Of a DNA stretch of 64,000 nt, positions 42,392 through 52,096 are shown one piece after another. Origin of the DNA: Rhodococcus sp. AW25M09 (lineage in GTDB: Bacteria; Actinomycetota; Actinomycetes; Mycobacteriales; Mycobacteriaceae). Each line of letters begins with the position of its first letter. Position 1 is the first letter of the stretch. The stretch covers positions 1-64,000 of the forward strand of contig NZ_CAPS01000059.1 in NCBI RefSeq assembly GCF_000333955.1, read 5' to 3'. The position numbers and the translations under genes were made by a program. The notes under the pieces were generated by a model, which was not told where the DNA came from, ran no database searches, and saw nothing but the letters and a program-made list of their open reading frames with translations.

Positions 42392-43768
42392 TTACTTCGC
42401 GGAGACTCGCACGAGTTTCTTGTTCACGAACTCGTCCATGCCCCAGGGGCCCAGTTCGCGGCCGACGCCGGAGCGCTTGACTCCGCCGAACGGAAGGCCG
42501 GGGAGCGTGGTGCCGTGCTCGTTGACGAAGGCCATGCCGACCTCGAGCTGCTCGGCTACGTCGCGGGCCTTGTCGAGGTCCGCGCTCCACACCGATCCGC
42601 TCAAGCCGTAGGCGGATGAATTGGCCAATTCGATTGCCGCCTGGGCGCTTTCGACCTTGTAGATCACTCCGGCCGGTCCGAACAGCTCTTCGCTGTACGC
42701 GCGCATGTCCGGGGTGACGTCGGCCAACAGTGTCGGCTGCACGTAGGCACCCGGTCCGTCGATCTTCTTGCCGCCGGTCAGCAGAGTCGCGCCCTTGGCG
42801 ACGGCGTCGTCGATCTGCTCGATGAGGTTGTCTGCGGCGGTCTGCGAGGACAGCGGTCCGAGTACGGTCTTCGCGTCCAACGGGTCACCGGTCTTCGTTG
42901 CCTCGAACGAGGCCGTCAACTTGGTGACGAACTCGTCGTAGATGTCCTCGGCGACGAGGATGCGCTTGGCGGTGTTGCAGGCCTGGCCGGCGTTGGACAG
43001 CCGGGCGCGGGTCGCCGATTCGACGGTGGCATCCATGTCGTCGGAGTCGAGCAGGATGAACACGTCCGATCCACCGAGCTCGAGCACGACCTTCTTGAGG
43101 TTGCGTCCGGCGGTCTCTGCGACGGAGGTTCCGGCCCGCTCGCTACCGGTGAGTGAGACGCCCTGGATGCGCGGGTCGGCGATCATGTCTGCGATCTGCT
43201 CGTTGGTCGCGAAGATGTTGATGTACGCGTCCTGTGGGAGTCCGGCCTGCTGGAAGATCTCTTCCATCAGCAGCGCCGACTGTGGGCAGTTCGGAGCGTG
43301 CTTGAGCAGAATCGTGTTGCCTACCATCAGGTTCGGTCCGGCGAACCGGGCAACCTGGTAGTACGGGAAGTTCCACGGCATGACTCCGATGAGTGCGCCT
43401 ACCGGCTTGCGCTGCAGCACAGACTCTTCTGCTCCGGGCACGTCGAGCTTCTCGTCCTCGAGGAGCGTGGGGCCGTTGTCGGCGTAGTAGCGGTAGATGT
43501 TGGACGACAGCTCCACCTCGCCCTGGGATTCGGTGAGGGGTTTACCCATTTCGAGCGAAATGGTTCGGGCCAACTCGTCCGAACGCTCGGTGTAGAGATC
43601 GGCGACCTTGTGCAGGATCTCTGCGCGGTGCTTCGGTGAAGTCTTGCGCCACGTCTGGAAGCCGGCGTGTGCGTCGGTCAGTGCGCGCTCGACGCCGGCC
43701 GCGTCGAGAGTCTCGAATTCCTTGACAGTTGTGCCGTCGGCAGGATTGACAGTTTTGTAGGTTGTCAT
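42392..43768 (-). CDS. gabD: Succinate-semialdehyde dehydrogenase (NAD(P)+)
   Basis: A 458-residue aldehyde dehydrogenase with the GabD/SSADH pattern. It should oxidise succinic semialdehyde to succinate in the GABA shunt and the by-pass of the TCA cycle. The cofactor loop is in GVMPWNFPYYQV, the general base in LELGGSDVFI, and the catalytic Cys in NAGQACNTAKR. Start MTTYKTVNPADG at 43768 matches family starts; the open frame upstream to 44146 is antisense to a lipoprotein gene. Confidence 0.9.
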   Translation of the reverse strand: MTTYKTVNPADGTTVKEFETLDAAGVERALTDAHAGFQTWRKTSPKHRAEILHKVADLYTERSDELARTISLEMGKPLTESQGEVELSSNIYRYYADNGPTLLEDEKLDVPGAEESVLQRKPVGALIGVMPWNFPYYQVARFAGPNLMVGNTILLKHAPNCPQSALLMEEIFQQAGLPQDAYINIFATNEQIADMIADPRIQGVSLTGSERAGTSVAETAGRNLKKVVLELGGSDVFILLDSDDMDATVESATRARLSNAGQACNTAKRILVAEDIYDEFVTKLTASFEATKTGDPLDAKTVLGPLSSQTAADNLIEQIDDAVAKGATLLTGGKKIDGPGAYVQPTLLADVTPDMRAYSEELFGPAGVIYKVESAQAAIELANSSAYGLSGSVWSADLDKARDVAEQLEVGMAFVNEHGTTLPGLPFGGVKRSGVGRELGPWGMDEFVNKKLVRVSAK

Positions 43769-43880
43769 AGTTTGTTCAACGGCTTCCTGGTGGCGATTTG
43801 TTCCGCACCGCACACATCGCCGCCTCCGGTGCAGTGAGGACTTGTGTAACGCAGTCGAGGTCGCAGGTCGATATCGAGAC

Positions 43881-44414
43881 ATGCGCACTGCTCGGATTGC
43901 ACTCTTCGTCGGGATGTTCGCCGCTCTTGCCGCCTGCAGTACGGACGCGCCCACACAGCCGCTCCCGGTAGGGCCGGCCCCGTCCGTGTCGATCACTGTT
44001 TCGGCGACGACGTCACCGCCTGCGCCGCCGCAGGCCGCAACGCCGGAGGCCGAGGATGCTGCCCCCGTCGCGCCGACAGATTCCGAGTCGGCGGTAGCCG
44101 AGCCTGTGATCGTCGACTGCGAAACTGGCTTGGGCCCGGTGACCACCTACTGGTCCGACGGAACCGTCACTGGGTACAGCGACTACTGCCAGTCGGTGCA
44201 CGATCAGGTGCTACAGCGCGAGATCGATGCAAACAAACGCACGTGCGACGGGACTGTCTGCACTTTTCAAAACGGTGGCACCATCCCCGATCCCGATGCT
44301 GTACCGGATGACAGATGCACCAACCAGATCGACTATGCGAACGATCCCCGATCGAACGCCGAGATCAACTCGCTCGGTGAATCTAACGGTCAGTGCCCGG
44401 CACCGATCGGATAG
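43881..44414 (+). CDS. Lipoprotein, unknown function
   Basis: A 177-residue lipoprotein. The signal peptide (IALFVGMFAALAACST) has a clear lipobox, Leu-Ala-Ala-Cys19. A Pro/Ala/Ser/Thr-rich linker runs to about residue 75; the globular part has four cysteines (VDCETG, DYCQSV, RTCDG, TVCTF) and two more near the end. It resembles no characterised family I know. The start is the ATG at 43881. The gene is divergent from gabD. Confidence 0.7.
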   Translation: MRTARIALFVGMFAALAACSTDAPTQPLPVGPAPSVSITVSATTSPPAPPQAATPEAEDAAPVAPTDSESAVAEPVIVDCETGLGPVTTYWSDGTVTGYSDYCQSVHDQVLQREIDANKRTCDGTVCTFQNGGTIPDPDAVPDDRCTNQIDYANDPRSNAEINSLGESNGQCPAPIG

Positions 44415-44421
44415 TGGACGA

Positions 44422-44463
44422 GTGGCGCGGTCGGGGGCGTGCGTAGCCTCTCGACCGCACCAC
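44422..44463. terminator. Hairpin between convergent lipoprotein and Clp genes
   Basis: GTGGCGCGGTCG (44422-44433) pairs with CGACCGCACCAC (44452-44463) except for one position, with an 18-base loop. The hairpin ends 8 bp before the Clp ATPase stop and starts 8 bp after the lipoprotein stop, so it can serve both. Confidence 0.6.
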
Positions 44464-44470
44464 GTCGGCG

Positions 44471-46876
44471 TCAGGCGCAGTTCAGCGACAGCTCGTCACC
44501 GGTAACGTCCACCGAGACCGTGCGACCATCGGTGACGATGTCATCGAGCAGCAGGTCGGCGATCTTGTCGTCCAAAGATCGCTGAATGGCCCGGCGCAAT
44601 GGGCGTGCACCGAACTCCGGTTGATGACCGTTGTGCGCCAACCAATCGATTGCCGAGTCGCTGAAGGTGATCTCGATACCCCTCGCAGAGAGCCGCTCTC
44701 GGCTTTCCTGCAACATCAGGTCGGTGATCCGGAGTAACTGCGCGTCGTCGAGTTTGCGGAACACCACTATCTCGTCGATGCGGTTGAGAAACTCGGGCCG
44801 CATTGCCTCACGCAGTCTGCCCATCACCTTGTCTTGCATCGGCTTCTCGTCGGCAGCGCCGAGTGCGAAACCGGTGCCACCGGACTTGCTGGAAATGATG
44901 TCCGAGCCGAGGTTGCTCGTCATGATCACCACGGTGTTCCGGAAGTTCACCGTGCGGCCCTGGCCGTCGGTGAGCCGGCCGTCGTCTAGCACCTGCAGTA
45001 GCGTGTCGAAGACGTCCGGGTGTGCCTTCTCGATCTCGTCGAGCAGGATCACCGAATACGGATTGCGTCGCACCTGCTCGGTCAGCTGTCCGGCTTCGCC
45101 GTAACCGACGTATCCGGGCGGAGCGCCGAGGAGCCGGCTGACGGTGTGCCGTTCACCGAACTCGCTCATGTCGAGCCGCAGTAGCTTCTTCTGGTCACCG
45201 AAAAGCGATGCGGCCAATGCCTTTGCGAGCTCTGTCTTGCCGACGCCGGTGGGGCCGAGGAACAGGAAGCTCCCGACGGGTCGATCCGGGTCGTTCATCC
45301 CGGTTCTGTTCCGGCGCACTGCGCGAGCAATGGCCTTCACCGCTTCGTCTTGGCCGACGACGCGGCGGTGCAGTTCCGACTCAAGTGTGAGCAGGCGTTC
45401 CTTCTCCTCCGTCGTCATCTGACTGGCCGGAATTCCGGTGGAGCGAGAGACGACGTAAGCGATGTCCTCGGCGGTCACGTCCGGTGTGTCGGTGACTGTT
45501 CCGTCGAGCCGCATCTGCAACTGTGCCGCCTCGTCGCGCAGCGCAGATGCGCGTTCGTAGTCCTCGGACGCAATCGCCGCTGACTTGTCGGTGTCGATCG
45601 CAGCGAGCTGCGTGGCGATCGCCTCGGCGTCGATGCTCGGCAGGCTCAACTGCTTGCGGGCACCGGCTTGGTCGATGAGGTCGATAGCCTTGTCCGGAAG
45701 GAACCGATCGCCGATATACCGGTCAGCCAATTCCACTGCAGCACTGATCGCTTCGTCGGTGTATTTCACGCCATGATGCTGCTCGTAGCGGCTCTTCAAC
45801 CCGGTGAGGATTGCGATGGCGTCGGGCACGCTGGGTTCGGGCACCGTCACCGGCTGGAACCGACGCTCGAGGGCGGGGTCCTTTTCGATGTTCATGCGGT
45901 ACTCGTCGAGGGTGGTGGCTCCGACGATATGCAGTTCGCCGCGAGCGAGCTTGGGCTTGAGGATGTTTCCGGCATCCATCGCACCGTCTGCTCCGCCGCC
46001 TGCCCCCGCGATGGAGTGGACCTCGTCGATGAAGACGATGAGTTCGTCTTTGTGCGCGACGATCTCGTCGATGACGCTTGTCAGACGTTCCTCGAAGTCG
46101 CCTCGGTAGCGGGTTCCGGCGACTATCGCCGACAGGTCCAGCTGAACTATCCGCTTGTTCGACAGACGTTCGGGGACCTCGCCGTCGACGATGCGCTGTG
46201 CTAGTCCTTCGACGACGGCAGTCTTGCCGACGCCGGCCTCACAGACCAGAACGGGATTGTTCTTGGTTCGACGCGAGAGGATCTCGATGGTCTGTTGGAT
46301 CTCGTCGGTGCGTCCGATGACGGGATCGATGCCGCCCTCCCTGGCGCGTTGGGTCAGGTCGATGCCGTACTTGTCGAGCGTCGGGGTTTCCGAGTTCGAC
46401 TCGGGCTCGACCGATCCGCCGCGTAGAGCGGTCTGCAAGCCTTCGGGGGTAATGCCTTCTTCGCCGAGTAAGCGCCCGGCGATGTGTTCGCGATCGGCGG
46501 CGAAGGACAGGAAGAGATGCTCGGGGTCGATATATGTCGAGCCCAGTGTCTGCGCGATGTTGTGCGCTTCGAGGATCGCGGTCTTGAGGGTGCTGCTCAA
46601 AGCTGTGGCGCTGACGGCAGCTTCGCTACGAGACTGCGGCAGCCGAAGTTCGACGGCGTCGATGACGGCGGGGGACTGGGCTCCGGCGCGCTGCATCAGG
46701 CTGCGGGTCGGGTCGTTCTGTGCCATCACGTGGAGCACGTGCAGGGCATCGAGTTCGCGGTCGCCGCGGCCTGCCGCGAACATGGCTGCGTCGCCGATCA
46801 GCGACTGGGTGGACTGGCTCAGCAGACGACTGATGTCGATGCGACGGGGGCCTTCTGGTCCCAGGAATGCCGGCAT
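44471..46876 (-). CDS. HSP100 AAA+ ATPase, ClpC/ClpB-like
   Basis: An 801-residue two-ring HSP100 chaperone or protease ATPase. The N-terminal Clp_N domain covers about 15-150. AAA1 has Walker A at 212-219 and Walker [11 protein letters not shown] short middle region carries a UVR motif (residues 431-455), typical of ClpC rather than ClpB. AAA2 has GPTGVGKT (541-548) and [11 protein letters not shown], with the ClpP-loop-like SGGTGFALG. Walker A1 reads CEAGVGKT where GEPGVGKT is usual. It may unfold substrates for ClpP or act alone. GGAGG lies 7 bases before the ATG at 46876. A HAIR operator lies 20-40 bp upstream. Confidence 0.9.
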   Translation of the reverse strand: MPAFLGPEGPRRIDISRLLSQSTQSLIGDAAMFAAGRGDRELDALHVLHVMAQNDPTRSLMQRAGAQSPAVIDAVELRLPQSRSEAAVSATALSSTLKTAILEAHNIAQTLGSTYIDPEHLFLSFAADREHIAGRLLGEEGITPEGLQTALRGGSVEPESNSETPTLDKYGIDLTQRAREGGIDPVIGRTDEIQQTIEILSRRTKNNPVLVCEAGVGKTAVVEGLAQRIVDGEVPERLSNKRIVQLDLSAIVAGTRYRGDFEERLTSVIDEIVAHKDELIVFIDEVHSIAGAGGGADGAMDAGNILKPKLARGELHIVGATTLDEYRMNIEKDPALERRFQPVTVPEPSVPDAIAILTGLKSRYEQHHGVKYTDEAISAAVELADRYIGDRFLPDKAIDLIDQAGARKQLSLPSIDAEAIATQLAAIDTDKSAAIASEDYERASALRDEAAQLQMRLDGTVTDTPDVTAEDIAYVVSRSTGIPASQMTTEEKERLLTLESELHRRVVGQDEAVKAIARAVRRNRTGMNDPDRPVGSFLFLGPTGVGKTELAKALAASLFGDQKKLLRLDMSEFGERHTVSRLLGAPPGYVGYGEAGQLTEQVRRNPYSVILLDEIEKAHPDVFDTLLQVLDDGRLTDGQGRTVNFRNTVVIMTSNLGSDIISSKSGGTGFALGAADEKPMQDKVMGRLREAMRPEFLNRIDEIVVFRKLDDAQLLRITDLMLQESRERLSARGIEITFSDSAIDWLAHNGHQPEFGARPLRRAIQRSLDDKIADLLLDDIVTDGRTVSVDVTGDELSLNCA

Positions 46877-46896
46877 TGATTTCCTCCATAACAGGG

Positions 46897-46945
46897 GTTG
46901 AGCGTCTTCGACTCAACTAACCTGCGTAGGTATCGATCAATTCCC
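46897..46945 (-). promoter_or_regulatory. HspR-type HAIR operator and candidate stress promoter of the Clp ATPase
   Basis: GTTGAG (46897-46902) and CTCAAC (46912-46917) are separated by 9 bases: TTGAG-N9-CTCAA, exactly the HAIR pattern bound by HspR in actinobacteria. On the minus strand, GGGAAT (46945-46940) and GGTTAG (46922-46917) sit 17 bases apart, resembling SigH/SigE-type -35 and -10 elements. Transcription would then start within the HAIR site, so HspR would block it directly. Confidence 0.6.
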
Positions 46946-46960
46946 GGGACGGAGTGAATT

Positions 46961-47074
46961 ATGCTGTCGGCTTCGAGCAACCTCATCGTCGACGCCATCT
47001 CGTCGGTCCGCGAAGACTCTTGCGTCATCGATGTCTCGCAAATTCGCGGCGAGAGCGAAGCTACTGGTCAGTAG
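46961..47074 (+). CDS. Candidate 37-residue small ORF upstream of icd
   Basis: A frame of 37 codons plus stop from an ATG at 46961, with GGAG 6 bases upstream (a good Shine-Dalgarno). The product starts MLSASSNLIVDAISSVRED and contains one Cys. It lies between the divergent Clp promoter and icd, 102 bp before the icd start. It could be a small protein, a leader peptide or chance; no homologue is known to me. Confidence 0.25.
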   Translation: MLSASSNLIVDAISSVREDSCVIDVSQIRGESEATGQ

Positions 47075-47176
47075 GTGCGCGATTCTGACACTGCCACGCA
47101 CAGCGGTGCGTTCGAAGATTAAAGTCGTAAGTGGACGTATCCAAAAGACGACGTTGAAACTGAGGCAAAGGCAAAC

Positions 47177-49414
47177 ATGACTGCGAAAAAGCCGACCATT
47201 ATTTACACCCTTACCGACGAGGCGCCCATGTTGGCGACTCACGCGTTTCTGCCGGTCGTACGTTCTTTCGCCAGCGCGGCCGAGATCAACGTCGAGTCGA
47301 GTGACATCTCCGTTGCGAACCGCATCCTCGCCGAGTTCCCGGACTACCTCAACGAAGACCAGCGAGTGACCGACAACCTCGCTGAGCTGGGCAGGCTGAC
47401 GCAGCTGCCCGAGACCAACATCATCAAGCTGCCCAACATCAGTGCATCGGTGCCGCAGTTGATCGCCGCCGTCAAGGAGCTGCAGGGCAAGGGCTACGCG
47501 ATCCCCGATTTCCCGGGCAACCCGAAGACCGACGAAGAGCGCGAGATCCGCGAGCGATACACCAAGTGCCTCGGCAGTGCGGTCAACCCCGTTCTGCGTG
47601 AAGGTAACTCGGATCGGCGAGCACCCAAGGCCGTCAAGGAATTCGCCCGCAAGCACCCGCACAGCATGACCGAGTGGTCGATGGCCTCGCGCACCCACGT
47701 TGCGCACATGGGCGAGGGCGATTTCTACCACGGCGAGAAGTCCACCGTCGTCGACGGCGACCGCGAGGTCAAGATGGAACTGCTGCCTGCCGACGGCGAG
47801 CCGATCCTGCTCAAGGAGAAGGTCGCGCTCACCGACGGTGACGTCATCGACTCCATGTTCATGAGCAAGAAGGCCCTCCTCGAGTTCTACGAAGAGGAGA
47901 TGCAGGACGCGTACGAGACCGGCGTCATGCTCTCGCTGCACGTCAAGGCAACCATGATGCGCGTCTCGCACCCCATCGTGTTCGGCCACGCAGTACGCGT
48001 CTTCTACAAGGACGCTTTCGCTAAGCACAACGACGTCTTCGAAGAGCTGGGCGTCAACGTCAACAACGGCCTCGCCGATCTCTACACCAAGATCGAGACC
48101 CTCCCCGCGTCCAAGCGTGACGAGATCATCGAGGATCTGCACAAGTGTCACGAGACTCGCCCGGAGCTCGCAATGGTCGACTCCGCCCGCGGTATCTCCA
48201 ACTTCCATTCTCCCAGCGACGTCATCGTCGACGCATCCATGCCCGCGATGATTCGCGCCGGCGGCAAGATGTGGGGTGCGGACGGCCGCCCGAAGGACAC
48301 CAAGGCGGTCAACCCCGAGTCCACCTTCTCCCGCATCTACCAGGAGATGGTGAATTTCTGTAAGACCAACGGCCAGTTCGATCCGACGACGATGGGGACC
48401 GTGCCCAACGTCGGGCTCATGGCGCAGCAGGCCGAGGAGTACGGCTCACACGACAAGACGTTCGAGGCCCCCAAGGCCGGGGTCGCCAACATTACCGATA
48501 TCGCCACCGGTGAGGTGCTGCTCACCCAGACCGTCGAAGAGGGCGACATCTGGCGTCTGTGCATCGTCAAGGACGCCCCGATCCAGGACTGGGTCAAGCT
48601 CGCTGTCACCCGCGCCCGCGAATCCGGAATGCCCGTCGTCTTCTGGCTCGATCCGTACCGCCCGCACGAGAACGAGCTCATCGGCAAGGTCCGCAAGTAC
48701 CTGAAGGATCACGACACCGAGGGCCTCGACATCCAGATCATGTCGCAGGTGCGCGCCATCCGGTACACGATGGAGCGTCTGGTCCGCGGACTCGACACCA
48801 TCTCCGCGACGGGCAACATCCTGCGCGACTACCTCACCGATCTCTTCCCGATCCTCGAACTCGGTACCAGCGCCAAGATGCTCTCCATCGTTCCCCTCAT
48901 GGCTGGCGGCGGACTGTACGAGACGGGTGCAGGCGGCTCGGCCCCCAAGCACGTCAAGCAGCTCATCGAGGAGAACCACCTGCGGTGGGATTCGCTCGGA
49001 GAATTCCTTGCGCTGGCCGTGAGCCTCGAAGACCTGGGCACCAAGACCGGCGACGTCAAGGCGACCATCCTCGCCAAGGCACTCGACTCCGCCACCGGCA
49101 AGCTGCTCGAGAACAGTAAGGGCCCGTCGCGCTCGACCGGTGAACTCGACAATCGCGGTAGCCAGTTCTACCTCGCCCTCTACTGGGCGCAGGAGCTCGC
49201 CGAGCAGACCGAGGACGCCGAACTGGCCAAGCATTTCGCCGCACTGGCGAAGACATTGGCGGAGAACGAAGACAAGATCGTCGCCGAGCTCAACGAGGTC
49301 CAGGGCAATGCAGTAGACATCGGCGGCTACTACTACCCGGACGCCGAAGCCACCGCCGCAGTGATGCGTCCGTCGAAGACCTTCAACGAGGCACTGGAGT
49401 CGGCGAAGGTGTAG
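47177..49414 (+). CDS. icd: Isocitrate dehydrogenase, NADP-dependent, monomeric type
   Basis: A 745-residue monomeric (type II) isocitrate dehydrogenase that converts isocitrate to 2-oxoglutarate in the TCA cycle and yields NADPH. Length and wording are diagnostic: [56 protein letters not shown] and [14 protein letters not shown]. It is unrelated in sequence to the homodimeric enzymes of most bacteria. GAGGCAAAGG precedes the ATG at 47177. Codon use is strongly biased to C/G endings, as in highly expressed genes. A C-rich tract and a long hairpin follow the stop. Confidence 0.96.
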   Translation: MTAKKPTIIYTLTDEAPMLATHAFLPVVRSFASAAEINVESSDISVANRILAEFPDYLNEDQRVTDNLAELGRLTQLPETNIIKLPNISASVPQLIAAVKELQGKGYAIPDFPGNPKTDEEREIRERYTKCLGSAVNPVLREGNSDRRAPKAVKEFARKHPHSMTEWSMASRTHVAHMGEGDFYHGEKSTVVDGDREVKMELLPADGEPILLKEKVALTDGDVIDSMFMSKKALLEFYEEEMQDAYETGVMLSLHVKATMMRVSHPIVFGHAVRVFYKDAFAKHNDVFEELGVNVNNGLADLYTKIETLPASKRDEIIEDLHKCHETRPELAMVDSARGISNFHSPSDVIVDASMPAMIRAGGKMWGADGRPKDTKAVNPESTFSRIYQEMVNFCKTNGQFDPTTMGTVPNVGLMAQQAEEYGSHDKTFEAPKAGVANITDIATGEVLLTQTVEEGDIWRLCIVKDAPIQDWVKLAVTRARESGMPVVFWLDPYRPHENELIGKVRKYLKDHDTEGLDIQIMSQVRAIRYTMERLVRGLDTISATGNILRDYLTDLFPILELGTSAKMLSIVPLMAGGGLYETGAGGSAPKHVKQLIEENHLRWDSLGEFLALAVSLEDLGTKTGDVKATILAKALDSATGKLLENSKGPSRSTGELDNRGSQFYLALYWAQELAEQTEDAELAKHFAALAKTLAENEDKIVAELNEVQGNAVDIGGYYYPDAEATAAVMRPSKTFNEALESAKV

Positions 49415-49423
49415 TTGTTTCCA

Positions 49424-49443
49424 CCCCACCCCACCCCACCCCC
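49424..49443 (-). other. G-quadruplex-forming motif downstream of icd
   Basis: Four C runs on the plus strand (CCCC-A-CCCC-A-CCCC-A-CCCCC) read on the minus strand as G runs with one-base loops, a very strong quadruplex pattern. It lies 10 bp after the icd stop, and another C4 run follows at 49447-49450. Confidence 0.7.
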
Positions 49444-49452
49444 GTACCCCGG

Positions 49453-49512
49453 GAACGAATGAATGGTCCATTCACGCGGCCCAGACGTTGTGAATGGGCC
49501 ATTCATTCGTTC
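49453..49512. terminator. 60-bp hairpin between icd and the cyclase gene
   Basis: The arms 49453-49475 and 49490-49512 are 23 bp each and complementary except at one central base, with a 14-base loop. Each arm is itself a near-palindrome: TGAATGG-T-CCATTCA and TGAATGG-G-CCATTCA. The right arm covers the last codons and stop of the convergent cyclase gene. It should terminate transcription from both sides. Confidence 0.8.
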
Positions 49513-50342
49513 AGGGAGGCGACCTCGGCGCTCGGCAGCATCGGAAGCGCAACCGGATACAACTGAAAGCGTCCGCTCATACCCTTGAGTTCGACGTCCC
49601 GAGGCATGCCGAGAGTCAGATCGTGCGCGGCATCGATGGCGTTTCGAACCGTTTCGCTGACCAGAATCTCACCGCCCTCGGCCTGTCCCGCGACTCGTGC
49701 TGCCATGGCCACGTTGAGTCCGAAAATGTCGTCGCCTCGGCGCACCGAACTACCCACGTGCACGCCCATTCGGACGCGGATGCGGTCCCAGCGATCGGGG
49801 TTTTTCAGCAGTGCTTCCTGCACTCGGACGCCGCAGCGCACAGCTTGAGTCGGGTCGGAGAAGGCGATCATGTAGCCGTCGCCCTGGCTTTTCACCACGT
49901 GTCCACCGTGATCGTCGACGTGCTTGCAGATCAGTTTGTTGTGCTTCTCGAGCAGTTTCACCCAGCCGCGGTCGCCGAGTTCCTCGTTGCGCGCGGTCGA
50001 TCCTTCGATGTCGGAGAACATCACCACGATGTCGCCGTCGGCGGTCATGCGCGCGAGGTCGGGCCGTTCCACCTTGGCCCAGCCGGCGAGATCCTCGACG
50101 GAGTTGCGCACGGTCGCGCCGAAGCCCTTGTTGATGAGCAAGTCGGTGGTGTGGAAGGCGGTTCTGATCGCGAATGGCACGAGACCCCGCCGCTTACGGC
50201 GTTGTTGCGATTCGGACAGGGCCCGGTCCAAAGCGCGACGCGTCTTGCTCAAGGTCCGACGCGAGACGATCAGGACCACACCGAGCGCGATGATGGCGGC
50301 GAGCTCTACTCCGGCAACTATCCACAGGATCACGTCGTTCAT
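49503..50342 (-). CDS. Membrane-anchored class III nucleotide cyclase
   Basis: A 279-residue adenylate/guanylate cyclase. One N-terminal membrane helix (residues 4-26) and a basic coiled segment ([19 protein letters not shown]) precede the class III catalytic domain from about residue 105. The metal-binding Asp residues lie in [17 protein letters not shown] and [10 protein letters not shown], and [19 protein letters not shown] and [10 protein letters not shown] hold the transition-state residues. Substrate specificity cannot be read with confidence. The start ATG at 50342 is only 2 bases after the regulator's stop, so the two are co-transcribed. Confidence 0.88.
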   Translation of the reverse strand: MNDVILWIVAGVELAAIIALGVVLIVSRRTLSKTRRALDRALSESQQRRKRRGLVPFAIRTAFHTTDLLINKGFGATVRNSVEDLAGWAKVERPDLARMTADGDIVVMFSDIEGSTARNEELGDRGWVKLLEKHNKLICKHVDDHGGHVVKSQGDGYMIAFSDPTQAVRCGVRVQEALLKNPDRWDRIRVRMGVHVGSSVRRGDDIFGLNVAMAARVAGQAEGGEILVSETVRNAIDAAHDLTLGMPRDVELKGMSGRFQLYPVALPMLPSAEVASLNE

Positions 50343-50344
50343 CT

Positions 50345-51319
50345 TTACCTGTCCACGACGTCCATGGGCGCAGTACCGACCGCGAATTGCCGTCGATAGG
50401 CGGTCGGTGTCACCGCGAACGACGCGCGAAAGTTCTGGCGCAGGGTGACTGCGCTACCGAATCCGCTTGCGGTGGCGATGGTCTCGACGCTCTGATCGGT
50501 CGTCTCGAGCAGGCTTCGCGCTTCGTCGAGTCGTTTGTCGAGTACCCAGCGGGCTGGGGTGGCTCCGGTCTCGAGCTGGAACTGGCGGATGAAGCTGCGC
50601 CTACTCATGCGCGCTCGTTCGGCCAGTCGCTCGATCGGCAAGGGCTCGTCCAGTCGCTCGAGTGCCCAGCTCAGCACGTCCGCGATCGCGGTTTCGCCCG
50701 ATGCCTCGGTGACCGGACGTTCGATGTACTGCGCCTGACCACCGTCTCGATGGGGCGCGACCACCAGGCTGCGCGCGACCCGCGTCGCCGCGGCCGAACC
50801 GAGATGTTTGCGGACGATGTGCAAGCAGGAATCGATCGACGACGCGGTTCCCGCGGATGTCATCACGTCGCCGTGGTCGATGTAGAGCACCGACTCGTCG
50901 AGACCTACTTGCGAATTGCGCTCCCGCAGCTCGGACATCTTGGTCCAGTGGGTGACTGCCGGCCGTCCGGCGAGCAGGCCGGTGTCGGCGATGGCAAAGG
51001 ATCCGAGGCATAGGCCTGCGATCTCGGCTCCGCGTCGGTGGGCTCCGCGCAGCGCGGCCGAGAGTTCGCTACCGATGGGCGGCAGGGATTCCGGCCACGA
51101 CGGAACGATGACGATATCGGCCCAGTCGACGGCGCTCGGATCGACGATCTCGCTCACCGGAAACCCCTCCTCGGTGCGAATGGACCCGGCGGTGTCGGAC
51201 CACACGCGCGTCTCCCAGTCCGGGGCGAGCCCGAGTCGCGTCACCTCGCCGAACACCATCAACGGCGCGGCCAGGTGAAACATCGTGATGCCGTCGAACG
51301 CATAGAGCGCTATTCGCAT
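50345..51319 (-). CDS. GlxA-family AraC-type transcriptional regulator
   Basis: A 324-residue regulator with an N-terminal DJ-1/PfpI-like (GATase1) domain (residues 1-170): [31 protein letters not shown] with the nucleophile-position Cys, and [10 protein letters not shown]. The C-terminal AraC helix-turn-helix pair follows: [17 protein letters not shown] and [17 protein letters not shown]. Such proteins control amine or amino-acid catabolism. The start is the ATG at 51319. The frame stays open far upstream (to 52135), but that is antisense to the isochorismatase gene. Divergent from isochorismatase across 123 bp, it may regulate it. Confidence 0.88.
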   Translation of the reverse strand: MRIALYAFDGITMFHLAAPLMVFGEVTRLGLAPDWETRVWSDTAGSIRTEEGFPVSEIVDPSAVDWADIVIVPSWPESLPPIGSELSAALRGAHRRGAEIAGLCLGSFAIADTGLLAGRPAVTHWTKMSELRERNSQVGLDESVLYIDHGDVMTSAGTASSIDSCLHIVRKHLGSAAATRVARSLVVAPHRDGGQAQYIERPVTEASGETAIADVLSWALERLDEPLPIERLAERARMSRRSFIRQFQLETGATPARWVLDKRLDEARSLLETTDQSVETIATASGFGSAVTLRQNFRASFAVTPTAYRRQFAVGTAPMDVVDR

Positions 51320-51442
51320 GGCGTCTCCGATCTCGAAGGTTGGCGCAATTCCATCGAAAGTATGCATCTGTGCCACTCGTGGAGGCAAGGCCGGTACCGA
51401 AGGATGAGAAGCGACCGAGAACACCAGCCGAGGGAGAAGAAC

Positions 51443-52075
51443 ATGACCGCACCGCGCAGGGCACTGATCGTCATCGACGTGCAGCAGGAGTACTTCGAGG
51501 GAGTGCTGCAGATCCAGTACCCGCCCCGTGACGAGTCGTTGGCCAACATCGTCCGCGCCATCGAAGCCGCTGTGGCGCAGGAGCTTCCGGTTGCCATCGT
51601 GCAGCACGAAATGCCCGAAGGTTCCCCGGCGTTCGTCAAGGGCACCCCGACCTACGAGCTGCATCCAGACATTCAGGCGGTCGTTCAACCCTCGTTCGAG
51701 CGCGTCGAGAAGCAGTACAGCAGCGTGTTCGCCGGAACCGGCGTCGCGAAATGGTTGCAGAGCAACAACATCGACACCGTCACGATCGTCGGATACATGA
51801 CCAACAACTGCGACCTCGCCTCCAGCGCCGACGCCGAAGCGCTCGACCTGAAGGTCGAGATCCTGTCCGACGCCACCGGCGCGATCAACCTCTCGAACGA
51901 GGCAGGCACCGTCTCGGGCGAGCAGCTGCACAAGGCTCTGATGGTCCTTTACCAGTCCAACTTCGCAGCAGTCGCCTCCTCCGACCAGTGGATCGACGCG
52001 GTCAAGGGTGGAAACGAATTGACCGCAAGCAATTTGGTGGTCTCTGCAGCTCAGGGAAACGCCGCCGTCGCCTAG
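51443..52075 (+). CDS. Isochorismatase-family cysteine hydrolase
   Basis: A 210-residue hydrolase of the isochorismatase/nicotinamidase fold. The catalytic triad is Asp12 (IVIDVQQEYF), Lys90 (VEKQYSSVF) and Cys123 (MTNNCDLASS). The substrate is likely an amide or imide of low mass; isochorismate itself is unlikely because no siderophore genes are near. GAGGGAGAAG precedes the ATG at 51443. Divergent from a GlxA-type regulator, which in other bacteria is often paired with such hydrolases. Confidence 0.88.
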   Translation: MTAPRRALIVIDVQQEYFEGVLQIQYPPRDESLANIVRAIEAAVAQELPVAIVQHEMPEGSPAFVKGTPTYELHPDIQAVVQPSFERVEKQYSSVFAGTGVAKWLQSNNIDTVTIVGYMTNNCDLASSADAEALDLKVEILSDATGAINLSNEAGTVSGEQLHKALMVLYQSNFAAVASSDQWIDAVKGGNELTASNLVVSAAQGNAAVA

Positions 52076-52096
52076 CGGTTCGGTGCTCGTGATCTG

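Noticed and set aside
46937-48208. Long open frame (423 codons) on the minus strand
   Set aside because: It is antisense to icd, whose family match is certain; it arises from the strong codon bias of that gene.
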